From positions 1 to 43,877 of IMG/VR virus record IMGVR_UViG_3300022723_000140: a stretch of 43,877 nucleotides of DNA, one strand, 5' to 3'. Below are positions 15,700 to 23,731 of this stretch, piece by piece (within the stretch, counting starts at the first letter, position 1; every line of letters starts with the position of its first letter). The stretch comes from a virus. Under the pieces are notes generated by a model. The model had not been told where the DNA came from. It ran no database searches and saw only the letters and a list, made by a program, of their open reading frames with translations. Position numbers and translations under genes: made by a program.

Positions 15700-16482
15700 C
15701 TACGTTAAGAATCGGAATCGAAGCCGGGATACGTCTTCGGGAGTCGGTACGTTGATGCCCGCAGGGACAATTCTCTTGACCCACACTGCCTGTGCTTCGC
15801 CGGCCGGAATCGAGCCGATGGCAAGCGCGACGCCCTCACTGGACGGGGTTGAGAAAGTCACGCCACCCGGAACGGCTTCCTCGTTAGCAATCGTCGTTGC
15901 GACACCCGTCGACGAGCCATCACCTACGCCCGCGGGGTCTAATCCGATCTCTATACTGTCCAGACCAGACGTGTTGTCGCTGATCCAAACCGTGGCGCCG
16001 GATACCGAAGACGCCGACCCATTCTTGAGGTAAACGCAGCGGTACTCAGTCAGTCCCGCAAGCGCCTGCTCCTTGGTTACGTCATCGAACAGATTTGCGG
16101 ACAGGTTCGCAACGGTCACCGTTCGCGAGGCGTCGGACACCGGCAGCGAAGCATATGTAACATCCAAGCGGATGTATCCAGCACCCGTGCCAGCGCCGGC
16201 TGGCGTGACCTCTTCGTTAGTCGTGGTTATGACGGCAGCTCCAGCGCTCCCCCCAGGGGGCGTCCATGTAAACTCGTCAGTGGTCGCGTTGTAAGCAAGC
16301 GTTCCGTCGCCTTCTTCATTTGCAACCGCATCAAGGATACTGATACCCGTCATTGAAGCCATACTGCCTGTCTGAGAGACAACAGCGGTGGATGAGATGA
16401 TTCCCCCAAGGGCGGCGTTGGGATCTGTATTCCCTGCGCCACCAGAGAGAAAGAATTTGAAGTCACGCAGCGCTGCGGTCAT
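15700..16482 (-). CDS. Putative tail structural protein, beta-rich, 260 aa
   Basis: The protein is Gly/Ala/Thr/Ser-rich and low in Lys, and probably all-beta. The sequence TNEEVTPAGAGTGAGYIRLD and a later ANEEAVPGGVTF segment look like two related strands. No enzymatic motif was found. The start overlaps the upstream stop by ATGA (16479-16482), and the next gene follows after 10 nt. A tail appendage or baseplate-like role is inferred from neighbours. Confidence 0.88.
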   Translation of the reverse strand: MTAALRDFKFFLSGGAGNTDPNAALGGIISSTAVVSQTGSMASMTGISILDAVANEEGDGTLAYNATTDEFTWTPPGGSAGAAVITTTNEEVTPAGAGTGAGYIRLDVTYASLPVSDASRTVTVANLSANLFDDVTKEQALAGLTEYRCVYLKNGSASSVSGATVWISDNTSGLDSIEIGLDPAGVGDGSSTGVATTIANEEAVPGGVTFSTPSSEGVALAIGSIPAGEAQAVWVKRIVPAGINVPTPEDVSRLRFRFLT

Positions 16483-18488
16483 GGCTCACCTACAAAGTGG
16501 AAAAAGAACTGAACGTTGTCCAAAGGGTAATCGCCGTAGTTTTCTTTCATCTGATATCCTCGGACATCCCGTGGCAGCTCGGACAGTGCAAATATCTCGG
16601 GCCGGTAGGCATCTCTGACACATTGCGGCGCTTGATACACCCACTGGTCTATGAACTTAAACCAATCATGAAAATCCGGGTCTGCTGTATCCAGGCCAGC
16701 CGAGAAGTTTCCGGAACCATAGAAATCCCCGTTGTACGTAGTAATTTCTTCATCTATGAGATACCAGCTCGTACTGCCGGGGCATGTGTATATTTCGTTA
16801 GGAAAAAAATCGCAGTTGTTCGATGAACTCGGACCTTCCCACACTTGGTAGTGGAGCTGTACTAAAGAGCCAACCCCGGCGGTCGGATACGTTTTACTAG
16901 TAAGAGATCCGAACTGAGCATACCTCGGTTCTCCGTTAGCATCGTAGAACCAATAGCTATCGTGTCCACCTATGCGCACTTTTATGCACGCCGTGGACGA
17001 AGTTGCGAGGCAGGCTTCTTCACACTCAAAAGTGTAAGAGCGTAAACTTCCACCGCCTACTTCGTTTTCACTTGTCGGGATGTAGCGGTCCGACGTTTTT
17101 GATGTGATGAAGTAAAATCCTTCGCGTTCGTGCAGCGGGACAACTAGCATATCTACATGCGAATTCGTTTCCGACGCAGGCTCTCGCCACACGGTACTAA
17201 GACAGTGGATAGACGATACTTGAATTTCATTGCCCCACGCTTGCGCAGTTTGCGTCACCCACAATCCCGGCGCCTCAAACACATAGTAAGCTCGCTCTTT
17301 ACCCGTCCAGGATGTCGACACCGGATTGTTCTGTCGACGCGTGCTTGTGAAATACGGCAGCGAGTGCACTGTGTAGGTCTTCTGCTCAAAAATCTGCCCC
17401 GCCTTGCTTATGGCAAGAGAGTAGTCATTCCAATTGTCTACTACGTGATTCCCTGCCGCATGTGGGTTGTGCATGTAGCGCACGACTTCCAGCGTCTCGC
17501 CTTCGTAGTAGCAAAACACGGGTGCTCGGCACTCTTTGACGTAGGTCGCGTTGCCTTTATAAGGGTCGAAAGAGTAAATAGCCCTGTTATCACTGTTTGG
17601 GTATTTCATGTGCGTGGTCTTGGGTCCGTGGACCCAGCCACCTTCGACCAAGGAAAGCGACGCTGAAACAGGCTGAAACTCGCTGTCTTCCGTAATTGTC
17701 ACCGTGTACAGCTCCGCGTAGGTCCACCGGTCAACGATTCGGTGAGCGATATTGCACGCTTTTACACCGCTTTCGCTGAACGCCCACCCCATCGCCGTGA
17801 AGAACGAACTCTTGTTATCGTAAAACTCCTTCATCGCTTCGGCCGACAGCAGCTCATCCGGACTCTCTGGCCTTGGCGTGGGTAGCGGCGTATAGCCGAG
17901 TGACGGTACGTTCAGCATCTGCCGACACACCGCCATTGGCCAAGCGAACACGCCGCCAGTGCCGATCTCGACTATCCATTTACCGCCATTAGATGCAGTG
18001 TAAACACCGTGCGTCGTCGACCATGAATACTGATAAGTTACAAGGTGTCCTACTCCCATCAGGGTCTGCACGACTTTGCGCATCTCCCCCGAGTACATGG
18101 TCGGACGAACGGTCAAACTCTGCGCGCCATTCGTACCGAATTTCGGTTCATCCCGCCACGCGCGGGGTTCTACTTTGGGGTAAAACTCTCGTAGCGCCGC
18201 TACGCCGTCTTCATCGTAGACAATGGGCTCAAATGCGTCGACGACATGCACTAACCCCGACATCGGGGTTGGACACTTCTCCGTCCAGATCCGAATCCAC
18301 ACGTTAGGCACATGAATACGGATCTGAATCCAGACGGGGCGACTTTCGTCGAGCAGGCGCCAAGTCCTGTTTCCCGGATTAGCGCCCTTGCGCGCAAGCT
18401 GGTCCCACAGCAATGTTGCACGCTGCTTGGCGAAAGGTACCCATTTTTCGGTACCGACATCGCACAATACATGCCAGACCTTTGTCAC
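16479..18488 (-). CDS. Large unrecognised structural protein, 669 aa
   Basis: I do not recognise a family. The protein is unusually rich in Trp, Tyr and Cys for a phage structural gene (for example TKVWHVLCDVGTEKW at the start and a Trp/Tyr-rich C-terminus), and is probably beta-rich and extracellular, compatible with a receptor-binding or carbohydrate-contact protein. The start is GTG at 18488, 3 nt after the upstream stop, with no good ribosome-binding site, so the exact start is uncertain. No C-type lectin or variable repeat pair of a diversity-generating retroelement was seen. Confidence 0.85.
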   Translation of the reverse strand: MTKVWHVLCDVGTEKWVPFAKQRATLLWDQLARKGANPGNRTWRLLDESRPVWIQIRIHVPNVWIRIWTEKCPTPMSGLVHVVDAFEPIVYDEDGVAALREFYPKVEPRAWRDEPKFGTNGAQSLTVRPTMYSGEMRKVVQTLMGVGHLVTYQYSWSTTHGVYTASNGGKWIVEIGTGGVFAWPMAVCRQMLNVPSLGYTPLPTPRPESPDELLSAEAMKEFYDNKSSFFTAMGWAFSESGVKACNIAHRIVDRWTYAELYTVTITEDSEFQPVSASLSLVEGGWVHGPKTTHMKYPNSDNRAIYSFDPYKGNATYVKECRAPVFCYYEGETLEVVRYMHNPHAAGNHVVDNWNDYSLAISKAGQIFEQKTYTVHSLPYFTSTRRQNNPVSTSWTGKERAYYVFEAPGLWVTQTAQAWGNEIQVSSIHCLSTVWREPASETNSHVDMLVVPLHEREGFYFITSKTSDRYIPTSENEVGGGSLRSYTFECEEACLATSSTACIKVRIGGHDSYWFYDANGEPRYAQFGSLTSKTYPTAGVGSLVQLHYQVWEGPSSSNNCDFFPNEIYTCPGSTSWYLIDEEITTYNGDFYGSGNFSAGLDTADPDFHDWFKFIDQWVYQAPQCVRDAYRPEIFALSELPRDVRGYQMKENYGDYPLDNVQFFFHFVGEP

Positions 18489-18491
18489 AGG

Positions 18492-18737
18492 TCAGCGCCG
18501 CAGCTCGTGATAACAGTACTCGCCGGCCTCCAGATAAGTGGAGACGAAATCCAGGGCGCTCTCAATGGACGTAAACGCGCGCGACAGCACGCGCAGACCC
18601 CCGCACGGCGCCCCAGGGTGGTTTTGCGGCATCTGTTCAGGCCGGTAATCCAGGAAATCGACGATGTATTCGCACTCTCCGACCTTGCGTATACGCAGGT
18701 CGGTAGGCGTTTGACCGCCGGCAAATAGGTTGCTCAT
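18492..18737 (-). CDS. Small phage protein, 81 aa
   Basis: The ATG at 18737 overlaps the upstream stop as ATGA, typical of this operon. The product (MSNLFAGGQTPTDLRIRKVG) is acidic with an alternating hydrophobic middle (EYIVDFLDYRPE) and an aromatic C-terminus. A second frame open over the same bases gives Arg/Cys/Ser-rich sequence and was discarded. The function is unknown; position suggests a tail accessory protein or chaperone. Confidence 0.7.
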   Translation of the reverse strand: MSNLFAGGQTPTDLRIRKVGECEYIVDFLDYRPEQMPQNHPGAPCGGLRVLSRAFTSIESALDFVSTYLEAGEYCYHELRR

Positions 18738-19294
18738 GTGCTGGTCAACTGGATCCCGTGAGTCACCCGCAGGATATCCCCAGAATCAACCGATTTGGCC
18801 GCCGAGAACTTACCGGCCGAGGCCAAGACACCACTGGTGCCGGACTTCACGGAGCTGGAGCTGATGAAGGTACCATAAAGGGTCTTGGTCGCATTCATGG
18901 TGAACTCAGCCCGACTGGCGGAGTTGGTGACCAAGCCGCTTGCAGGCGCAGCCTCGACCCATGCGGGACGCGTTGACTCATCGTAAGCCGTGCATTCAGT
19001 AGCCAGCGAGGGAAAGGTCGACATGACTGAAGTGGTCAATGGCGTGTAGTTGCCTTCAAAGATTCCGGTATACCACGTCGTCACCTGCGTTCCCGCTGCG
19101 AACTCTACCGAGAGCATGTGGTTCAAGCCTTCGATGGGCTGCAGATTATCCAGGCGCTCGTAGTCCACACAGCGAAAAAAACGCTTCATGCACCGCCGTT
19201 TTGCAAACCTTTTCGGCATCCACCATGGGCGTCTCAGTACCTCGACTTCATATACGAAGCCGACCTTGGATTCAGAAACCGTTTCGATTTTCAT
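18734..19294 (-). CDS. Conserved phage structural protein, 186 aa
   Basis: A basic N-terminal 40 residues (RRPWWMPKRFAKRRCMKRFF) is followed by a beta/Ser-rich body. The segment WYTGIFEGNYTPLTTSV and the pattern ECTAYDESTRPAW resemble a family I have seen in many short-tailed phage tail modules, by memory only. The ATG at 19294 overlaps the upstream stop by 4 nt. It is probably a tail or fibre-attachment protein, with the exact role unknown. Confidence 0.85.
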   Translation of the reverse strand: MKIETVSESKVGFVYEVEVLRRPWWMPKRFAKRRCMKRFFRCVDYERLDNLQPIEGLNHMLSVEFAAGTQVTTWYTGIFEGNYTPLTTSVMSTFPSLATECTAYDESTRPAWVEAAPASGLVTNSASRAEFTMNATKTLYGTFISSSSVKSGTSGVLASAGKFSAAKSVDSGDILRVTHGIQLTST

Positions 19295-20544
19295 GCATTT
19301 ACCCCAGGTTTTAGTCGGGTAGTCTCGGCTTGTGTATATCGTTCGGAAACAGACGGAGACATAACTCCGTCGTGCAGAGAAATCAGGATCTGATCTTCCC
19401 CGTTGGTTTCTCGATACAGGGCGCCGCCCCTGCTAGCAACATCTATTTCGACTTTGTCACGCAGGACTTCCACAACGCCACCTTCTCCGGGCATCATCCA
19501 GCCCCGCGTGCTCGCCCACGCGCGCGTTTCTCCGTCGGGCAGCGTGACACGAGTGCCTTTCACTGCCGGATAGTCGTGAGATTTGACCAGCGTCAGATTA
19601 TAGGGATCTGCGCCCATGAGCAGATAATGGCGGTCGGCGGCGACCATAAGCGCCTGCGAAGACAAACGCGCGATAACCGAGATTTCAGCGGGGAACAGAT
19701 ATGAGTTGGTACGCTTTACTTGCCCGTAGCGCAATGGCTCCGTAAACCAGAGTCTGCGCCCTGAGCCGACCCAGATGCAACCATTGTGCAGCTCCAGCAC
19801 ACCACCCGGCGGGGGCGGATACAAATCCCAGGTCTCGAGCACCATGCCAAGTGTGGCGCTCTTGGATATCAGCAGCGTAGTCGTTCCCACTGCAAGGTCC
19901 GCATATCGATAGAACGTCCGCGAGTTCGCCTGCGTAACATAGACCCGCACCCAGCTCACCGTCCCCGCTGCGGGCTGTGGTATAGCGCTCAATGAAACCC
20001 CGCCACCTTGCGCAACATTGACGCTGACCGATGCTGCCGTCCCGCCCTCTTCGCCGTCGTCGGCTACGAAAGTCACCGCTATCTGATACGCTCCCGCATC
20101 TAATCCGCCGGATGCGACCGCAGCAGCGACAGGAAGCGAACCCGCATGTTCGACACCCCATGGGCGGTCCACTCCGGCAACCACGCAACCCGTAACCACA
20201 TCGTTGCTGTAGTACACTCGCTCGTTGACTGCGACGTATGCCATCCGCATAGCGCTCGCAAGTCCCGTGCGAAGTTCCGTTTCGGTTACCGTATTGCCGC
20301 TCACTGTGAGTCGTGTAAGAGCGTCGTTTTTTACTACGTAGCCTTCGCTGCCGTTGCCCCACAGAGAGTGATAGCTCCCAGAGACGCGTTCGGTATAACC
20401 GGCGCGCCTCCGTATTATTCCCGTGCGGGTCACATCCACGTTACGCGCAAGGCGCAACGCACCCTCCGGGATCTTGCTGTCAGTGTCTCGGTTGTTCAGA
20501 CCTCTAGGCCAAGGGCCCAAGCGGTCGTCGTTCAGAGTGCCCAT
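19291..20544 (-). CDS. Tail tubular protein B-like (T7 gp12-like) protein, 417 aa
   Basis: The opening NNRDTDSKIPEGALRLARNV, then a DVTRTGIIRRRAGYT segment, matches the start of the large tail 'stabilisation/tubular' proteins of podoviruses, in which a beta-propeller core forms the nozzle. The remainder is beta-rich with repeated aromatic strands. ATG at 20544 is chosen because it follows the upstream stop by 2 nt; a GTG at 20577 would extend it by 11 residues into the upstream gene. Neither has a strong ribosome-binding site. Functional assignment is by resemblance and position next to adaptor-type genes. Confidence 0.75.
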   Translation of the reverse strand: MGTLNDDRLGPWPRGLNNRDTDSKIPEGALRLARNVDVTRTGIIRRRAGYTERVSGSYHSLWGNGSEGYVVKNDALTRLTVSGNTVTETELRTGLASAMRMAYVAVNERVYYSNDVVTGCVVAGVDRPWGVEHAGSLPVAAAVASGGLDAGAYQIAVTFVADDGEEGGTAASVSVNVAQGGGVSLSAIPQPAAGTVSWVRVYVTQANSRTFYRYADLAVGTTTLLISKSATLGMVLETWDLYPPPPGGVLELHNGCIWVGSGRRLWFTEPLRYGQVKRTNSYLFPAEISVIARLSSQALMVAADRHYLLMGADPYNLTLVKSHDYPAVKGTRVTLPDGETRAWASTRGWMMPGEGGVVEVLRDKVEIDVASRGGALYRETNGEDQILISLHDGVMSPSVSERYTQAETTRLKPGVNA

Positions 20545-20546
20545 AA

Positions 20547-20921
20547 TCAGGTCGGGTCGGCGATCTCGATATCCCACGCCGGGATTGTGACCGTATTACC
20601 AGAGGTCAGCGCTTGCGATGTGCACGTTGTGACGTACAGAAGCTTCGAGTTCGTTACGTCAAGCAGCGCAATGTGTGCGGCAGTGCCGGTTGCATCAACG
20701 GTTACGCTGGCCTGCTGAGCAATCGTAGTTTTTCTGCCGTTTGTGTCGCCATCGGCGTGCGTGAAATCCGAGCTGTCTACAGTCACATCAGCGAGCGCAT
20801 AGGTCGCGTTGGCTTCTGCGTAAGTGGTTGGCTCGGTGGAGCACACGGTAATCCGCGTGCAATTGTTCTTGATGATGTCAAAAGCGCCATCAAGAACGTC
20901 GTTATGTACGGACTTACCCAT
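20547..20921 (-). CDS. Conserved phage structural protein, 124 aa
   Basis: This small Thr/Ala/Asp-rich protein has beta character (TVTIPAWDIEIAD at the end) and no signal or membrane segment. Similar proteins often lie beside tail tube or fibre genes of short-tailed phages (general knowledge). The start at 20921 overlaps the upstream gene by 8 nt. The function is not known; a tail-associated decoration or adaptor role is possible. Confidence 0.85.
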   Translation of the reverse strand: MGKSVHNDVLDGAFDIIKNNCTRITVCSTEPTTYAEANATYALADVTVDSSDFTHADGDTNGRKTTIAQQASVTVDATGTAAHIALLDVTNSKLLYVTTCTSQALTSGNTVTIPAWDIEIADPT

Positions 20922-21144
20922 GGCCCACCTCCATCGAAGTCAATCCGAGGGCACCACTTTGCACCTCAAGCGTACGCCCGTGAGATTTGTTTCGGTCACC
21001 CGTGGCAACGTTGCCGTCCAAATCTTCGGCCCACCCGTTCTCCACGAACAGCGTTCCGAGCGCGTCATCCACGACTCGAACTTCATCGCGGTAAAACATG
21101 TCTCTGCCGTGCGTGAATTTTTCCTCCAACACTTTGATCTTCAT
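20914..21144 (-). CDS. Small phage protein, 76 aa
   Basis: The product MKIKVLEEKFTHGRDMFYRD, then VRVVDDALGTLFVENGWAE, has the form of a short beta-barrel (SH3-like) phage protein common in head-tail operons. A TAGGAG Shine-Dalgarno sequence precedes ATG 21144, and its TAG is also the stop codon of the upstream repeat protein. It overlaps the following gene by 8 nt. A role in head or tail assembly is inferred from context. Confidence 0.85.
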   Translation of the reverse strand: MKIKVLEEKFTHGRDMFYRDEVRVVDDALGTLFVENGWAEDLDGNVATGDRNKSHGRTLEVQSGALGLTSMEVGHG

Positions 21145-21156
21145 ATTTTGGTACTC

Positions 21157-22413
21157 CTAGTGGACCAGGTTTTTACCTGGATTGGGACTGACAATGAACG
21201 CTCGAGGGGACGCTGCTACGACTAAAGTCTTGTTCCCTGCCGTCACGACAAACGCTTTACCTGTCGGCGGCTCGAAACCTTCGATTAGCGCAAGCGCAAT
21301 ATCGGCGAGGTGTGCATGCAGCGCATCCGACACAACCAGCGTGTGCGCCTGCGTTAAGACCAAGTTGTCAGCACTGTGCGCATGCCAGACATCTCCAACA
21401 GCAAGCAGCGCGCTAACAGTCATCGCAGGCGTTTCTGCCGCATGCGCATGTACGGCTTCTGCGACAGTTAGCAATGTCGATTCGCTCAGCACCACGCTAT
21501 CCGCGAAGTGCACATGGTTCGCATCAGCAACAACCAAGCTGTGCACCTGCGTCAACAAGATGCTGTCGGCCAAATGAGAGTGACCTGCTCCCGCAACTGC
21601 CAGAACATGAGCCTGCGTCAAAGTTACGCCGTCACCCGCGTGGGTATGCAGAGCATCGGCCACCGCGAGAAGGACACCTGATTCCAGCGTTGGAGATTCC
21701 ACCGCATGTGCGTGCAGAGCATCAGCCACGGTCAGAGCGTGCGCTTGCGTCAGCACCACGGCGTCCGCACCGTGCTCGTGTACTGCATCGGCGACTGTAA
21801 GTAGGTGCGCTTGCGTCAGCGTCGGCACTTCTGCCGCGTGCACGTGCGCTGCGCCCTGAACAATCAACTGTCCCGCCAGTGTCAGCACTACGTTATCAGC
21901 GCTGTGAACGTGCAATACGTCATTGACACCCAAGATGTGGCTCTGCGTCAACGTTGGAGACCCCACTGCATGCGCGTGCAGAGCGTCAGCCACGGCCAGA
22001 ACGTGCACTTGCGTCAGCGTCGGCACTTCTGCCGCGTGCGCGTGCAAAGCATCCGCGATTGTGAGCAGTTGGCTCTGCGTCAAAACAATATTGTCTGCAG
22101 ATTGGCTATGCGCGGCATCCGCTATCGTTAACGTATGCGCCTGGGTAAGACTGACGTTATCCGCTGCATGCGCGTGCAGAGCGTCAGCCACGGCCAGAAC
22201 GTGCACTTGCGTCAGCGTCGACACTTCTGCCGCGTGCGCGTGGCTCGCGTCTGCCACTACGAGCGTTACTTCTGTGAACGGCCCGATGTACACGCGCGCG
22301 AGCTGCACGCGGTCGGCAGTATCAACCGTGCCGTCGGCGAGCGGGAGCTGGAGTAAGAACTGCCCCCCGACGGAAAGCGCTGAAGCGCGCTTCTCGCGGG
22401 AGTCAACCGCCAC
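21157..22413 (-). CDS. His-containing 22-residue repeat protein, probable tail fibre/adhesin, 418 aa
   Basis: An N-terminal cap (1-46) is followed by 15 tandem 22-residue repeats (47-373) with consensus LTQAHxLxVADAxHAHAADN and a short C-terminal domain (374-418). Most repeats carry HxH in a conserved position, giving a regularly spaced ladder of histidines, which could be a metal-binding beta-solenoid or a trimeric fibre. The start is GTG at 22413 with GGAG 7 nt upstream, overlapping the end of the previous gene. It sits between a fibre-like protein and small tail proteins. A structural fibre is likely; metal binding is inference. Confidence 0.88.
   Translation of the reverse strand: MAVDSREKRASALSVGGQFLLQLPLADGTVDTADRVQLARVYIGPFTEVTLVVADASHAHAAEVSTLTQVHVLAVADALHAHAADNVSLTQAHTLTIADAAHSQSADNIVLTQSQLLTIADALHAHAAEVPTLTQVHVLAVADALHAHAVGSPTLTQSHILGVNDVLHVHSADNVVLTLAGQLIVQGAAHVHAAEVPTLTQAHLLTVADAVHEHGADAVVLTQAHALTVADALHAHAVESPTLESGVLLAVADALHTHAGDGVTLTQAHVLAVAGAGHSHLADSILLTQVHSLVVADANHVHFADSVVLSESTLLTVAEAVHAHAAETPAMTVSALLAVGDVWHAHSADNLVLTQAHTLVVSDALHAHLADIALALIEGFEPPTGKAFVVTAGNKTLVVAASPRAFIVSPNPGKNLVH
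21295..22275 (-). repeat. Fifteen tandem 66-bp coding repeats
   Basis: The units are 66 bp, equal to 22 codons. Two blocks of about 77 nt beginning at 21968 and 22166 are identical except for one base and are separated by exactly 198 bp, three units. This indicates a recent three-unit duplication within the array. Confidence 0.9.
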
Positions 22414-22416
22414 TGA

Positions 22417-23730
22417 CTAGCTCCACTCGCCGCGCGTGAATGTGCCCGCCGAATCGCTGTGAGTCGAGGTGCTGATGTCGGCGCTGTCGGCGTCGTTGCG
22501 CAGCGTTTGCGTCGTCGCGGTGCTGGTGAGCTTGTTACGTGCGAGCGCGAACAGCCAATTTAGCTTGTCTTTCATCGAACTACTCGCCGCTGGCACCGCC
22601 GAGAGCTCTGCGTAATCATCATCCACCGCTTGGATCGTTCCCGCAATACCGTATCCCGTAGCTGAGTTCTGCAAATGAACGGCGTTGCCCGTGGTAGACA
22701 ACATCGCGACTGCGTGCTTGTCCGGTGTGCCTGAAGCCGCGATCTGCATTCCGAATGCTGTCGCCCCTGCTGCGATAGAAACGCCGTGACCATTTCCGTC
22801 GCCCGCGGCATATAGCCCCGGAGCATTCGCCGCGCCAATCAGTGCCAGAGCGCCCAGGCCTTCGCCTTGGACTGCGACACCATAAGCCGAACCAGATCCG
22901 CCGACGAGGACAGCTCCTGCACTCGCCCCCTGCACAACTAAACCCGTCCCGCCGGCAGCATCAATGTCCACACCCGATCCAGTCGCTCCGCCATCAATAT
23001 CCACGCCCGACCCATTCCCGTTGCCTGTGACCGACATGCCCGGCGAATCGCTGTCGCTGCGGGTGATGATCAGGCCGTTGGTCATCTCCACCTTGGCCGC
23101 CTTGAGGTTCACGCCGCCGGTGCCGTCGAAGACGGCCTCGACATTGTCGGCCGCCGTAGCGTCGTCCGAAACGCTGTACAAGTCCACCTGCGGCTTGGCA
23201 CTCGTCGCCGACAGCGTCACTGCCGTACCGACCCATGCGCCCACGTCCACGCGCCCCGTAGTGGCAGTGATGGACAGGTCGGCGAAATTGGTCGGCAAGT
23301 CGGCCGGCACTACGGCGTCGTAATCGGTCAGCGCGGTATCGGCTTCCGCGTTAACGTCGGCTCTGCCCTGCGTGGAGAGCTTGACCGCCAGCTCGCCCGC
23401 TGCGCCCGAGCCAAACAGGGCGTCGTAGACCGTTTCCTCGAGCACCTGGAACTCCGCCCACACCGCGAGCGCGCCCGAGACCTTGCACGACACCTGGAGC
23501 CGCCCCACGGTGTTGGTGTCGGTTGCATCGAGCGTGATCGCGTACCAGCCATTGGCGTCATGGGTGCCGCCGCCGCTGTTCTTGCTCGCCATCGTGGCGC
23601 CATTTTTACTCAGCTTGACATCCGTATTGGCGATGGTGAGCCCGGTTTCCGCTGTCGCGCCGTCGGTATCGTCGACGAACGGGCCGAGCAGCACACTCTG
23701 GCTGGCGGTCGACTGCTTCAGGTAGAGCAT
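22417..23730 (-). CDS. Tail fibre-like protein, 437 aa
   Basis: An N-terminal region (about 1-105, MLYLKQSTASQSVLLGPFVD, then NGWYAITLDATDTNTVGRL) resembles a beta-sandwich module found at the start of many phage fibre or baseplate proteins. The middle (about 240-370) consists of irregular Gly/Ala-rich repeats with the pattern GxGVxIxG, suggesting a beta-helix or trimeric solenoid. A helical tail (MKDKLNWLFALARNKL) and Thr/Ser-rich end follow. It starts one nucleotide after the upstream stop. A receptor-binding or fibre role is probable; no enzymatic motif was seen. Confidence 0.85.
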   Translation of the reverse strand: MLYLKQSTASQSVLLGPFVDDTDGATAETGLTIANTDVKLSKNGATMASKNSGGGTHDANGWYAITLDATDTNTVGRLQVSCKVSGALAVWAEFQVLEETVYDALFGSGAAGELAVKLSTQGRADVNAEADTALTDYDAVVPADLPTNFADLSITATTGRVDVGAWVGTAVTLSATSAKPQVDLYSVSDDATAADNVEAVFDGTGGVNLKAAKVEMTNGLIITRSDSDSPGMSVTGNGNGSGVDIDGGATGSGVDIDAAGGTGLVVQGASAGAVLVGGSGSAYGVAVQGEGLGALALIGAANAPGLYAAGDGNGHGVSIAAGATAFGMQIAASGTPDKHAVAMLSTTGNAVHLQNSATGYGIAGTIQAVDDDYAELSAVPAASSSMKDKLNWLFALARNKLTSTATTQTLRNDADSADISTSTHSDSAGTFTRGEWS

Positions 23731-23731
23731 C

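Noticed and set aside
16479-18488. Diversity-generating retroelement target
   Set aside because: No reverse transcriptase, template repeat or variable-repeat pair is visible in the window.
18485-18724. A 79-codon leftward frame overlapping the 81-aa gene
   Set aside because: Arg/Cys/Ser-rich with no coupling; the frame starting at 18737 has an ATGA junction and normal composition.
21295-22275. CRISPR array
   Set aside because: The repeats are contiguous 66-bp coding units without unique spacers.
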